A DNA stretch of 21,344 nt from assembly GCA_021783435.1 (NCBI GenBank), contig JAJXUC010000056.1, forward strand, positions 1 through 21,344. Direction: 5' to 3'. Below the pieces are notes generated by a model. That model made no database searches. It was not told where the DNA came from and saw only the letters and a program-made list of their open reading frames with translations. This DNA is from Pseudomonadota bacterium (lineage in GTDB: Bacteria > Pseudomonadota > Gammaproteobacteria > Burkholderiales > Burkholderiaceae). This document shows positions 1-7,519 of the stretch, piece by piece; position 1 is the stretch's first letter; each line of letters opens with the position of its first letter. The position numbers and the translations under genes are program-made.

Positions 1-45
1 AGACGCTGTGCAGTGGAAACAGCGGAAGGCCGTGTTCACCGTCCC

Positions 46-999
46 TCACGTTGCACCGCCGTGCGGGCGAGATGCTGCGCCGATGGTGGCCGAGGCATCG
101 AGTTCGCGGTGCCGTACCAGCACGCTACAGGCTCCGGCGAAACGCCTGCCGAGTTCCTCCGTCAGAAAAACCGAACGATGCTGGCCGCCGGTACAGCCCA
201 CAGCCACGACGACGTAACTGCGCTGATCCTCGGCCATGGCGGGCAGCCATTTGCGCAAAAAGCCGGTGATGTCTTCCAGCATGCGCATGACGGCGGCTTG
301 GCTACGGAGATAGTCGGCAACCGGAGCATCGCGTCCGGTGAGGCCGCGTAGAGAGGGATCGTAGTGTGGGTTGGGCAGCATGCGGACGTCGAACACGAAA
401 TCGGCGTCGAGCGCCACGCCGCGCTTGAAGGCGAACGACTCGAACAGCAGGGTCAGCTGCGCCGCGCCCACGCCCACGGCTTGCCGCACCCATGAGCGCA
501 GCTGCGCCGGACGCAGGCCGCTGGTATCGATGTGCAGGCCCAGGCGCGCGATCGGGGCGAGCAGCTCGCGCTCGAGTTCGATGGCCTCGATGAGCGCCGG
601 CGCCGAAAACGGCAGGGTTTGATTCGGCTCGGCGGATGCCAACCCCCGCGCCGTGAGCGGGTGGGCGCGGCGCGTCTCGGAAAACCGCTGCACCAGCATG
701 TCGGTGGCGCAGTCGAGGTAGATGAAATGCAGATCGCAGCGCTGGCGCAACCGTTGGGTCAGCGCAGGAAGCTGGCCCAGACCTTCCGCGCTACGCACAT
801 CCATCGCGATGCCGACCCTGGCGTGTCCCGCCTGGGCGGCAACGACCAGCAGCTGGTCAACCAGCTGGGGCGGCAAGTTGTCCACGCAGTAATACCCAGC
901 ATCCTCCAACGCATTGAGGGCGATCGACTTGCCCGAGCCCGACACGCCGGAGAGCAGCACCAGCCGGATGCGCTGCGGCAGCACCGTGGTCTCGTCCAT
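46..999 (-). CDS. rapZ: RNase adapter protein RapZ (P-loop nucleotide-binding protein)
   Basis: 317 residues, near the usual RapZ length (about 285) with a slightly longer N-terminus. A Walker A loop, GVSGSGKS, lies at residues 18-25, followed by the family stretch AGYYCVDNLPPQL. The C-terminal domain has the signature GCTGGQHRSV. In E. coli RapZ binds the sRNA GlmZ and presents it to RNase E, controlling glucosamine-6-phosphate synthase; in other bacteria the RNA target is not established. I chose the ATG at 997-999, which gives the start typical of the family and shares one base with the recN stop (TGATG on the minus strand), suggesting coupled translation. A frame extending upstream to 1191 lies wholly inside recN and is Arg-rich, so it was not used. 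It is the last gene of the nadK-recN-rapZ run. Bases 1-45 downstream hold no gene I can recognise and no clear terminator. Confidence 0.95.
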   Translation of the reverse strand: MDETTVLPQRIRLVLLSGVSGSGKSIALNALEDAGYYCVDNLPPQLVDQLLVVAAQAGHARVGIAMDVRSAEGLGQLPALTQRLRQRCDLHFIYLDCATDMLVQRFSETRRAHPLTARGLASAEPNQTLPFSAPALIEAIELERELLAPIARLGLHIDTSGLRPAQLRSWVRQAVGVGAAQLTLLFESFAFKRGVALDADFVFDVRMLPNPHYDPSLRGLTGRDAPVADYLRSQAAVMRMLEDITGFLRKWLPAMAEDQRSYVVVAVGCTGGQHRSVFLTEELGRRFAGACSVLVRHRELDASATIGAASRPHGGAT

Positions 1000-2666
1000 C
1001 ACGACTGCCCCGCGGACAATGCCGATTGCAGCAATTCGCGCGCATGCGCCTGCGCGACGACCGACTCGGTGTCGCCGCCCAGCATGCGCGCGATCTCCGT
1101 CACGCGCGCGCCGGCGTCGAGCGCGGCGATATGGCTTTGCGTGCCGCCACCCGCGCTTTGCTTGCTGACCTGGAGATGGCGGCTGGAACACGCCGCGACC
1201 TGGGCGAGATGGGTGACTGCCAGAACCTGCCTGCCCTGCCCAAGGCCCGCCAGCAAGCGGCCTACGGTGTGGGCCACCGCCCCGCCGATGCCGGCGTCGA
1301 CCTCATCGAAAATCAACGTCCCCACGGGCTGCTGTGCGCTGGTGGTCGCCGCCAGGGCAAGCGCAATCCGCGACAACTCCCCACCCGAGGCGACGCGCGA
1401 CAAGGGCCGCAGCGCGGCGCCGGGGTGGCCGGCGACGAGCAGTTCGACGTCCTCCGCGCCCTGGGCCTGGACAGCAGGCAACGGCGACAAGGACACATCG
1501 AAACGACCTCCCTTCATGCCCAGCTCCTGCATCAGGATCTGCACGCCCTTGGCGAGCCTGGGCGCCGCAGCGGCACGCTGCGCGCTCAGCCCGGCCGCGG
1601 CTTGCCGCAAGGTGTTGCCGGCGGCCATGACCTGGCGCTCCAGTGCGGGCACGTCAACGCCCTGTTCCAGCGCGGCGAGACGCGTCTGCAAGCCCTGCCA
1701 CAGGGCATGCAACTCGGCGGGCTGGACGCGATGACGGCGCGCGAGCCCCATCCAGGCCGACAGGCGGGCGTCGACCTCCGCCAGCCGCTCGGGGTCGAGA
1801 TCGGCCTGGCGCAGCCGCGCTCCCAGTTCGTGGGCCAAATCCTGCATGATGGACAGGACGGATTCGAGCTGCTCGCACACCGGACCCAGCGCTGCATCGA
1901 TCTGGTTCGCCGCCTGCAGCGTCTGGCGCGCGCGCGCCAGCTGGCGGGCCGCGCCGGTCTCGTCGTCGTCCAGCAGGTTGGAAGCGGCCTGCAGCAGCTC
2001 GATGAGTTCCGCGGCATGCGCCAGCCTGTGATGCTCCGCATTGAGCGGCTCCCACTCCTGCGGCTGCGGCGCCAGGCGGGCCAGCTCGGCGATCTGCTCG
2101 GCGAGCTGCTCGCGCTCCTCGATCAGGCGACCCGCATCGTTGCGCGCCGCGTCCAGCCTGTCGCTCAAGTCCTTCCAGTGGCGCCAGGCTGCGGCGCAAG
2201 CCTGGCGCGCCTCGCCCGCGTGCGCATAGGCGTCGAGCAAATCGCGCGCGGCGCCGCTGCGTCCCAGACTCTGCCATGCATGTTGGCCGTGAATGTCGAC
2301 CAGCATGCTTCCCGCCGCGCGCAACTGTGCGAGGGTGGCGGGGCTGCCGTTGATGAAGCCGCGCGACCGTCCCTGTGCGTCGATCACGCGGCGCAGCAAT
2401 GCCGTGTCCTGGACCTCGAATCCTTGCTCGTCGAGCCAGTCAGCCAACGCGCCCGGAACGTCGAATTCGGCGCTGATCTCGGCTCGGCTGCTGCCAGGGC
2501 GCAACACATCCGTGTCGCCGCGCTCGCCCAGGGCGAGCTTGAGCGCGTCGATCAGGATCGACTTGCCGGCACCGGTTTCTCCGGTCAACACGGTGAAGCC
2601 GGCGCCAAGCTCCAGCTCCAGCTCGCTGACGAGCACAAAATCGCGAATGTGCAGGCGTCGCAGCAT
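999..2666 (-). CDS. recN: DNA repair protein RecN (SMC-like ATPase)
   Basis: 555 residues, the normal length for RecN, a cohesin-like ATPase acting in double-strand break repair. Walker A, GETGAGKS, is at residues 29-36, followed by ILIDAL. The long middle part is rich in Ala, Gln, Glu and Arg, as expected for the coiled-coil arms. Near the C-terminus are the ABC signature SGGELSR, the Walker B stretch LIFDEVDAGIGG and the D-loop/His region AVTHLAQVAA. The ATG at 2664-2666 was chosen over one 24 bases upstream because a GAGG ribosome-binding site at 2672-2675 sits 5 bases before it, overlapping the nadK stop codon, and because the family begins M-L-x-x-L-x-I-x-D-F. It lies 7 bp after nadK and its stop overlaps the rapZ start, so the three genes probably share one mRNA. 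Confidence 0.97.
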   Translation of the reverse strand: MLRRLHIRDFVLVSELELELGAGFTVLTGETGAGKSILIDALKLALGERGDTDVLRPGSSRAEISAEFDVPGALADWLDEQGFEVQDTALLRRVIDAQGRSRGFINGSPATLAQLRAAGSMLVDIHGQHAWQSLGRSGAARDLLDAYAHAGEARQACAAAWRHWKDLSDRLDAARNDAGRLIEEREQLAEQIAELARLAPQPQEWEPLNAEHHRLAHAAELIELLQAASNLLDDDETGAARQLARARQTLQAANQIDAALGPVCEQLESVLSIMQDLAHELGARLRQADLDPERLAEVDARLSAWMGLARRHRVQPAELHALWQGLQTRLAALEQGVDVPALERQVMAAGNTLRQAAAGLSAQRAAAAPRLAKGVQILMQELGMKGGRFDVSLSPLPAVQAQGAEDVELLVAGHPGAALRPLSRVASGGELSRIALALAATTSAQQPVGTLIFDEVDAGIGGAVAHTVGRLLAGLGQGRQVLAVTHLAQVAACSSRHLQVSKQSAGGGTQSHIAALDAGARVTEIARMLGGDTESVVAQAHARELLQSALSAGQS

Positions 2667-2673
2667 GCCGGCC

Positions 2674-3573
2674 TCAGACTTCGACACCAAGGATCTCGTG
2701 CCAGTGCAGCTTCTTGCGCAGCGTGGCGAAATAGCTCCAGCCTGGTGGATGCAGGAACACGGCGCGATGCGGCGCGGTGCGCAGGCTGATGCGGTCCCCG
2801 CCCAGCAGGTCGGCGAAATGCTGCATGTCGAAGTTCACGCCGACATCTTTCTGCGACACGATTTCGATATCGATGTGCACCTGCTCGGGCAGAACGATGG
2901 GCCGGTTGGACAGCGTATGCGCCGCGATCGGCACCAGCACCACGCCCGGGAGGCTGGGATGCAGGATGGGGCCGCCGGCCGACATGGCGTAGGCGGTCGA
3001 CCCGGTCGGAGTGGCCACGATCAAGCCGTCGGCGCGCTGCACGTACATGAAGCGCCCGTCAACGTCCACCCGCAATTCGACCAGCCCCGTCGAGCCACTG
3101 CGATTGACCACCACGTCGTTGATGGCGATGCCGTCGTAGATGCGCTGGCCGTCGCGCAGGACTTCGCCGGCCAGCACGGCACGGTGTTCGCGTTCAAAAT
3201 GCCCGGCCAGCATGGCCCCGAGCGCCTGGTGCCACTCGGACTCGGCGATGTCGGTGATGAAACCCAGGCGGCCGGAGTTGATGCCCATCAGCGGCACGCC
3301 GAAGGGCGCCAGCTGGCGCGCCGCGCCCAGCATGGTCCCGTCTCCGCCGACCACCACCGCGACCCAGCCGCCATTTGCGGCGCGCGCACCCACCTCGTCC
3401 AGGCTGAGGTCGGCGTAACCAGGCAGGTCGCAGTGGTGCGCAGTCTGCCGCTCAACGCTGACCTCCACCCCGTTTTCGGCCAGCCAGGCACCGATTTCAG
3501 CCAGCGTGCGCCCCACTCCCGCCGCCTGGTGCTTGCCAATGAGGATGGCCTGGTGAAAAACGGGAAAAGGCAT
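2674..3573 (-). CDS. nadK: NAD kinase
   Basis: 299 residues, usual length for a bacterial NAD kinase, which phosphorylates NAD to NADP with ATP in the cytoplasm. The diagnostic GGDGT motif is at residues 76-80 after a hydrophobic strand. Next come GINSGRLGFITD, the INDVVVNR segment (conserved Asn-Asp), the TPTGSTAYAMSAGGP loop and NRPIVLP. The ATG at 3571-3573 has only a weak upstream ribosome-binding site. It is the first gene of the nadK-recN-rapZ run and diverges from hrcA across 143 bp, a conserved arrangement in betaproteobacteria. No clear nadK promoter could be picked out by eye. Confidence 0.97.
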   Translation of the reverse strand: MPFPVFHQAILIGKHQAAGVGRTLAEIGAWLAENGVEVSVERQTAHHCDLPGYADLSLDEVGARAANGGWVAVVVGGDGTMLGAARQLAPFGVPLMGINSGRLGFITDIAESEWHQALGAMLAGHFEREHRAVLAGEVLRDGQRIYDGIAINDVVVNRSGSTGLVELRVDVDGRFMYVQRADGLIVATPTGSTAYAMSAGGPILHPSLPGVVLVPIAAHTLSNRPIVLPEQVHIDIEIVSQKDVGVNFDMQHFADLLGGDRISLRTAPHRAVFLHPPGWSYFATLRKKLHWHEILGVEV

Positions 3574-3664
3574 GGGCGCTGTCAGAAGATTGTGAACCGG
3601 ACGGGATGTTGGCAGGCTGTCGCGGCGGCAACCTAGCGTTGTCGGATTACATCACAGCCCTGCG

Positions 3665-3707
3665 AACTGCAGTGCCGGCAGTTGCGAGACGCTGAACTGC
3701 CTAGAAT
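3665..3707 (+). promoter_or_regulatory. Operator-like repeats and -10 element before hrcA
   Basis: An inverted repeat AACTGC / GCAGTT lies at 3665-3670 and 3678-3683 with a 7-base spacer. A third copy in direct orientation is at 3695-3700; the longer GAACTGC occurs twice exactly 30 bp apart. The third copy ends just before TAGAAT at 3702-3707, a plausible sigma-70 -10 hexamer. The only -35-like hexamer nearby, TTGCGA at 3682-3687, leaves a short 14-bp spacer. No CIRCE element (TTAGCACTC-N9-GAGTGCTAA), the known HrcA operator, is visible. That this is a regulator binding site is inferred from spacing and position only. Confidence 0.4.
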
Positions 3708-3716
3708 CGAAGCACG

Positions 3717-4736
3717 ATGGATGAACGCGCCCGTGTCCTGCTCAAAACCCTGATCGAACGCTATATCGCCGACGGTCAGCCGGTGGGCTCGCGCACCTTG
3801 TCCAGGGCGTCGGGCCTCGAACTCTCGGCCGCCACGATTCGCAACGTCATGGCCGATCTGGAAGACATGGGCCTGATTTCCAGCCCGCACACTTCGGCCG
3901 GGCGCGTGCCCACGCCGCGCGGCTACCGCCTGTTCGTCGACACCATGCTGACCGTGCATCCGGTTTCCGAGGTCAACGAACTCGAGCAAAGCTTCAAGTC
4001 CCAGCTCGCGACCGTGGAGCCGCAAAAAGTCATTGTGCAGGCGGCCCAGCTGCTCTCCAGCTTGTCGCACTTCGTTGGCGTGGTGATGAGCCCGCGCCGC
4101 AACGCGGCGTTTCGGCACATCGAGTTCCTGCGTCTGTCGGAGCAGCGCATCCTGGTGATCCTGGTGGATGAAAGCGGTAATGTGCAAAATCGCATCATCC
4201 TCTCCGACCAGCCCTACACGCAAAACCAGTTGATCGAAGCCGCCAACTACCTCAATGCCCATTACAGCGGCTTGAATTTTGAGCAGATTGGCGCCCAGTT
4301 GCGCGGGGAGGTCGAACACTTGCGCAGCGAAATCGTCACGCTGATGCAAGCGGCCGTCCAGGCCGGCAGCCAAGCCGTCGCCGAGCAGCAGGAACAAGTG
4401 GTGATCTCGGGCCAGCAGCACTTGCTCAAAGTCGACGATCTGTCCAACAACCTCACCAGTCTTCGCCGCTTGTTCGACTTGTTCGAACAAAAATCGCACC
4501 TGCTCAAGTTGCTCGACGTGTCCGCGCGTGCGGAAGGCGTGCGCATCTACATCGGCGGCGAGAACGAGGTCGTCCCGTTCGAGGAACTCTCCGTCATCAC
4601 GTCGCCGTACGAGGTCGACGGCAAGGTGGTCGGCACGCTTGGCGTCATCGGCCCGACCCGCATGGCCTACGACCGCATGATCCAGATCGTGGACATCACC
4701 GCCAAACTGGTCGGTAACGCCCTGAGCCAGCGCTGA
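3717..4736 (+). CDS. hrcA: Heat-inducible transcription repressor HrcA
   Basis: 339 residues, the usual length. HrcA represses groE and dnaK operons by binding CIRCE operators and is reactivated by GroEL after heat shock. An N-terminal winged-helix domain covers about residues 1-75 ([18 protein letters not shown], then [18 protein letters not shown], both strongly conserved). The GAF-like and dimerisation regions follow, with [10 protein letters not shown], the long helix of the middle part, and the C-terminal [12 protein letters not shown]. The ATG at 3717 has no good ribosome-binding site, and a -10-like hexamer ends only 9 bases before it. It diverges from nadK and converges on fimT. No groE, dnaK, dnaJ or grpE gene is in the window, so its targets are elsewhere. 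The hemH gene that often follows hrcA in related bacteria is absent. Confidence 0.97.
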   Translation: MDERARVLLKTLIERYIADGQPVGSRTLSRASGLELSAATIRNVMADLEDMGLISSPHTSAGRVPTPRGYRLFVDTMLTVHPVSEVNELEQSFKSQLATVEPQKVIVQAAQLLSSLSHFVGVVMSPRRNAAFRHIEFLRLSEQRILVILVDESGNVQNRIILSDQPYTQNQLIEAANYLNAHYSGLNFEQIGAQLRGEVEHLRSEIVTLMQAAVQAGSQAVAEQQEQVVISGQQHLLKVDDLSNNLTSLRRLFDLFEQKSHLLKLLDVSARAEGVRIYIGGENEVVPFEELSVITSPYEVDGKVVGTLGVIGPTRMAYDRMIQIVDITAKLVGNALSQR

Positions 4737-4742
4737 GGCGCA

Positions 4743-4822
4743 GGAGCGGCAAGCTCCGAGGCGTACGCCTCCCAAGAAAACGCCGGGGCGCTCCCAAGTT
4801 TTCTCGACCCCCACGGGAGGCG
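4743..4822. terminator. Nested inverted repeats between convergent hrcA and fimT
   Basis: The 111-bp gap between two converging genes holds several inverted repeats: GGAGC-GGCAA-GCTCC (4743-4757); a perfect 14-bp palindrome (4758-4771); and a nested set of outer arms CGCCTCCC/GGGAGGCG (4766-4773 and 4815-4822), middle arms AGAAAAC/GTTTTCT (4775-4781 and 4798-4804) and an inner GGGG-CGC-TCCC (4785-4795). A GC hairpin flanked by A-rich sequence on the left and T-rich on the right would work as an intrinsic terminator on either strand. The T runs are short, so efficiency may be modest. Confidence 0.55.
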
Positions 4823-4847
4823 AGGCGGCGTGCCGACCCCGGGGCGC

Positions 4848-5369
4848 TCAGCAGTTTGCAGCATCAAGCCTGACGCGGCCCGTGCGCGACAAGACAATCT
4901 TGCGCCCCTGCTGCCGCTCTACGCACACGGTCAGCGTGCCCATCTGCAACGCCCCCGTGGTCAGGCGCGGCCAGCCAAGCGATGAATACGACACATAGCG
5001 CGCCACGGGCTGATTCCCGGTGATGGACAAGGCCTCGAGAGCGGGTTGCACGTGCAGCAGCGCTTCATTTGCACCTCGCTGAGCATTCGCATCCGGATCA
5101 TGAAACACGATCCACCCGCGATGCCACCCGCCCGTGGCGCTGCAGCGATCACCATCGTCGCTCACGCACATGGTGACGCGCTCCCCTCGAAGCACCGCCT
5201 CGGAGCGCGCCAGATGCATGCTTCCCGACAAGGCGTTGCTGCCCGCGCTCAGTCGATTCGCACGCGCGACGCTTTGGTACGACGGCAAAGCCAGCGTCAG
5301 CGCAAACGCGACGATGGCCAGCGTCACCACGACTTCGACAAGGCTCAGTCCCGTTTGCGACTTGGCCAT
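4848..5369 (-). CDS. FimT/GspH-family pseudopilin
   Basis: 173 residues. The N-terminus carries a type III (prepilin) signal: a short basic leader MAKSQTG, predicted cleavage after Gly7, then LSLVEVVVTLAIVAF with Glu at position +5 of the mature protein, followed by a hydrophobic helix to about residue 28. The rest fits the soluble GspH/FimT domain, including the LARSEAVLRGERVTMC stretch typical of minor pilins. Such proteins are processed by the prepilin peptidase and prime type IV pili or type II secretion pseudopili. The ATG at 5367-5369 is preceded by GAGG with 6-base spacing. The gene starts 16 bp after uspA and could share its transcript. No other pilus gene is nearby, so its partner system is unknown. 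Confidence 0.85.
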   Translation of the reverse strand: MAKSQTGLSLVEVVVTLAIVAFALTLALPSYQSVARANRLSAGSNALSGSMHLARSEAVLRGERVTMCVSDDGDRCSATGGWHRGWIVFHDPDANAQRGANEALLHVQPALEALSITGNQPVARYVSYSSLGWPRLTTGALQMGTLTVCVERQQGRKIVLSRTGRVRLDAANC

Positions 5370-5385
5370 GCCAGCCTCGGGACGC

Positions 5386-5823
5386 TCAGCGCACGATCAA
5401 CACAGGAACGCGGCAGGACGCCAGGACTTTCGTCGCGACGGAACCGAGCGCGACGCTGCCGAGCGCAGTATGCCCATGCGACCCCATGACGATGAGATCG
5501 TTTTGATGCTCGAGCGAGAACTCCACGATTCGCCTGGAAGCCTCCCCGACCTGGCGATGCACCAGCACGTCCAATCCAGCTCCCTGCAGCGCTGCTTGCG
5601 CCGGCGCAAGCACCCGTTCGCTCTGTTCGGCGTAATAGCTGTCAAGCACTTCGCGCGACAAATAGGAGCGCGCGAGAGCCGTGCCGACAGGCGGCTCAAC
5701 ATGCAACAAATCAACCCGTGGGGGTTCTCGCCACCATGTCAATCGATCAAGAAGAAAATCCAAGGCACGCTTTGTGAAAGCCGAACCATCGACAGGCAAA
5801 AGTAAACGAACGGGCTGTTCCAT
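5386..5823 (-). CDS. Universal stress protein, UspA family
   Basis: 145 residues, one Usp domain of the usual size. It begins with the beta-strand LLLPVDGS, whose Asp is conserved in the ATP-binding subgroup. The C-terminal nucleotide-binding loop GSHGHTALGSVALGS fits G-x2-G-x9-G-S, followed by ATKVLASCRVPVLIVR. It is therefore predicted to bind ATP rather than belong to the non-binding UspA subgroup. The ATG at 5821-5823 is the only sensible start. A convincing promoter ends 7 bases before it, leaving little or no 5' leader and no ribosome-binding site. It is followed closely by fimT. The specific stress it answers cannot be read from the sequence. Confidence 0.93.
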   Translation of the reverse strand: MEQPVRLLLPVDGSAFTKRALDFLLDRLTWWREPPRVDLLHVEPPVGTALARSYLSREVLDSYYAEQSERVLAPAQAALQGAGLDVLVHRQVGEASRRIVEFSLEHQNDLIVMGSHGHTALGSVALGSVATKVLASCRVPVLIVR

Positions 5824-5830
5824 GTGTCCA

Positions 5831-5859
5831 ATTATGACAAACCTCGAATGCTTTCACAA
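5831..5859 (-). promoter_or_regulatory. Sigma-70-type promoter of uspA
   Basis: Read on the minus strand, TTGTGA (5854-5859) and CATAAT (5831-5836) are separated by exactly 17 bases. Each hexamer matches the sigma-70 consensus at four or five positions. The predicted start of transcription, about 7 bases past the -10, falls at or next to the uspA start codon at 5823, which suggests a leaderless or nearly leaderless mRNA. Confidence 0.6.
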
Positions 5860-5902
5860 TCATCAGGCCTTCGCCTCGAGCGGCGGCATGTGCCATGGCC
5901 CG

Positions 5903-5908
5903 TAGAAT
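5903..5908 (+). promoter_or_regulatory. -10 element of the tRNA gene
   Basis: TAGAAT lies 18 bases before the mature 5' end of the tRNA and is followed by a GC-rich stretch (CGCCGCC), a discriminator typical of stringently controlled stable-RNA promoters. No good -35 hexamer is visible at 16-18 bp spacing. Confidence 0.45.
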
Positions 5909-5926
5909 CGCCGCCTTGTCGCACAC

Positions 5927-6003
5927 GGGCCGTTAGCTCAGTTGGTTAGAGCAGAGGACTCATAATCCTTTGGTCGTTGGTTCAAGTCCAACACGGCCTA
6001 CCA
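5927..6003 (+). tRNA. tRNA with CAU anticodon, probably tRNA-Ile2 (elongator Met possible)
   Basis: A full cloverleaf of 77 bases with encoded CCA. The acceptor arm GGGCCGT pairs with ACGGCCT; the D arm is GCTC/GAGC, the anticodon loop CTCATAA has CAT at 5961-5963, and the T arm is GTTGG-TTCAAGT-CCAAC. It is not the initiator, because pair 1-72 is G-U rather than a C-A mismatch and the anticodon stem lacks three G-C pairs. The acceptor pairs C4-G69 and C5-G68 match determinants known for E. coli TilS, which modifies C34 to lysidine so that CAU reads AUA as Ile. The variable and T arms also resemble E. coli ileX. An elongator Met tRNA is the alternative. Confidence 0.9.
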
Positions 6004-6081
6004 CGATTTTCCGCATTCTCCTAGAGCTGTTGGCCTAGAGGCGCATAATTAAGGTTTGCCCTTTCAAGCCACCACTCATTG

Positions 6082-7515
6082 ATGAATATTCCATCCTCAG
6101 CCCCCGACACCGAAATTCAGTCTGCGCAACGCTATGACGAACTCGGCCTGGACGCGAGGCTGTTGCGGGCTGTGGCCGAGATGGGCTATACAACGCTTAC
6201 GCCCATCCAGCAGCGAGCGATTCCCATCGTGCTTTCCGGACGCGACGTCATGGGCGCCGCACAGACGGGCACGGGCAAGACGGCCGCCTTTTCCCTCCCG
6301 ATTCTGCAAAAGCTGCTGCCGCTGTCCAGTACCAGTGTGTCGCCGGCACGGCACCCCGTACGCGCTCTCGTCCTTGCGCCGACTCGCGAACTGGCGGATC
6401 AGGTGTACAGCAACATCCGGGCTTACGCGAAACACACGCCCCTGCGCTGTGCCTGCGTGTTCGGGGGCATGGACATGGCGCCGCAGACCGCCGCGTTGCG
6501 CCTGGGCGTCGAAATGCTGGTCGCCACGCCGGGCCGCCTGCTCGATCACCTGGAAGCCAAGACGGTAAGCCTGGCACAGGTCCAGTTCGTGGTGCTGGAT
6601 GAGGCCGATCGCATGCTGGATATCGGTTTCCTGCCCGACCTGCAGCGCATTCTGGCCTTCCTGCCGAAGAGCCGAACCACCTTGCTGTTCTCCGCGACCT
6701 TCTCGCCCGAGATCAAACGCCTGGCGCAAAGCTATTTGCAGGACCCTGTCCTGGTGGAAGTGGCACGGCCCAACGCCACCGCAACCAATGTGGAACAGCT
6801 CGTCTACAAGGTCAGCGAGGACAGCAAGCACACGGCTCTTTTGCAGTTGTTGCGCGAACACGATCTCAAGCAGACCATCGTGTTCGTCAACAGCCGCCTG
6901 GGCGCGAGCCGCCTGGCGCGCATTCTGGAACGCGACGGCCTGAAGGCGCAGGCCATGCATGGCGACAAATCGCAGGCTGAGCGCTTGGCCACGCTGGACG
7001 CCTTCAAGCGCAATGAAGTCGAGGTGCTGGTGGCCACTGATGTGGCGGCGCGAGGTCTGGATATTGCCGAGTTGCCGGGCGTGATCAATTACGACGTGCC
7101 GTTCAGCGCCGAAGATTACGTGCATCGGATAGGCCGAACCGGGCGCGCAGGCGCTTCGGGCCTGGCCATCACGCTGGCCACGGAACGCGAGAGCCGCTCG
7201 CTTGGCGACATCGAGAAGCTGATCAAGCGCACGATCGAAGTGCGCAGCTTGAGCGTCGAGCCGCGGGCGGCACGACGCTCCCCGCCGAGAAGGGAACCCG
7301 AGATGGCGGGTGCCAGCCCAGCACGCTCCTCCGGCACGCAGCGCAACGCGGCGCGCGACACCTGGTTTGACAAACCCTATGAAGCGGACCCGAACGCCAG
7401 CCCGGCATGGGAAGACGCATCGAGCACCCCGGCGCGAAGCGTGCTATCCCCGAACATCCGCCCGCGCCGCAAAGTCGCGGCACTGCTGGGCGGCAAACCC
7501 GCGGCCAAGGCTTGA
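6082..7515 (+). CDS. rhlE: DEAD-box ATP-dependent RNA helicase, RhlE-like
   Basis: 477 residues. All helicase motifs are present in order: Q motif around TLTPIQQRAIP (38-48), motif I AQTGTGKT (60-67), Ia PTREL (100-104), Ib TPGR (149-152), II DEAD (173-176), III SAT (204-206), V ATDVAARGLDI (319-328), VI HRIGRTGR (348-355). A basic low-complexity tail of about 100 residues follows, as in RhlE proteins, which remodel RNA during ribosome assembly and decay. A TTG lies in frame just before the ATG at 6082; I used the ATG. No ribosome-binding site is evident. A CATAAT hexamer at 6044-6049 may be its -10 element, otherwise it is read through from the tRNA gene. It converges on gluQ with only 4 bp between the stop codons and no terminator there. 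Confidence 0.93.
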   Translation: MNIPSSAPDTEIQSAQRYDELGLDARLLRAVAEMGYTTLTPIQQRAIPIVLSGRDVMGAAQTGTGKTAAFSLPILQKLLPLSSTSVSPARHPVRALVLAPTRELADQVYSNIRAYAKHTPLRCACVFGGMDMAPQTAALRLGVEMLVATPGRLLDHLEAKTVSLAQVQFVVLDEADRMLDIGFLPDLQRILAFLPKSRTTLLFSATFSPEIKRLAQSYLQDPVLVEVARPNATATNVEQLVYKVSEDSKHTALLQLLREHDLKQTIVFVNSRLGASRLARILERDGLKAQAMHGDKSQAERLATLDAFKRNEVEVLVATDVAARGLDIAELPGVINYDVPFSAEDYVHRIGRTGRAGASGLAITLATERESRSLGDIEKLIKRTIEVRSLSVEPRAARRSPPRREPEMAGASPARSSGTQRNAARDTWFDKPYEADPNASPAWEDASSTPARSVLSPNIRPRRKVAALLGGKPAAKA

Positions 7516-7519
7516 AAGC

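Noticed and set aside
1026..2789. Long plus-strand open frame (587 codons) opposite recN
   Set aside because: High-GC shadow of recN. The protein is low-complexity, rich in Arg, Gln and Ala, with no family motif, while recN on the other strand has all its motifs.
3574..3716. CIRCE heat-shock operator upstream of hrcA
   Set aside because: Looked for TTAGCACTC-N9-GAGTGCTAA and close variants; none found in this gap.
3633..4814. 393-codon minus-strand frame opposite hrcA
   Set aside because: Shadow frame with Asp/His-rich composition and no motif; hrcA is well conserved on the plus strand.
6020..6040. Direct repeat CCTAGAG (6020-6026 and 6034-6040) after the tRNA, as an attachment-site remnant
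   Set aside because: Only 7 bp, not part of the tRNA 3' end, and no integrase or foreign DNA follows; the next gene is core rhlE.
6097..7125. 342-codon minus-strand frame opposite rhlE
   Set aside because: Shadow of the helicase gene. All DEAD-box motifs are on the plus strand, and this frame lacks any motif or ribosome-binding site.
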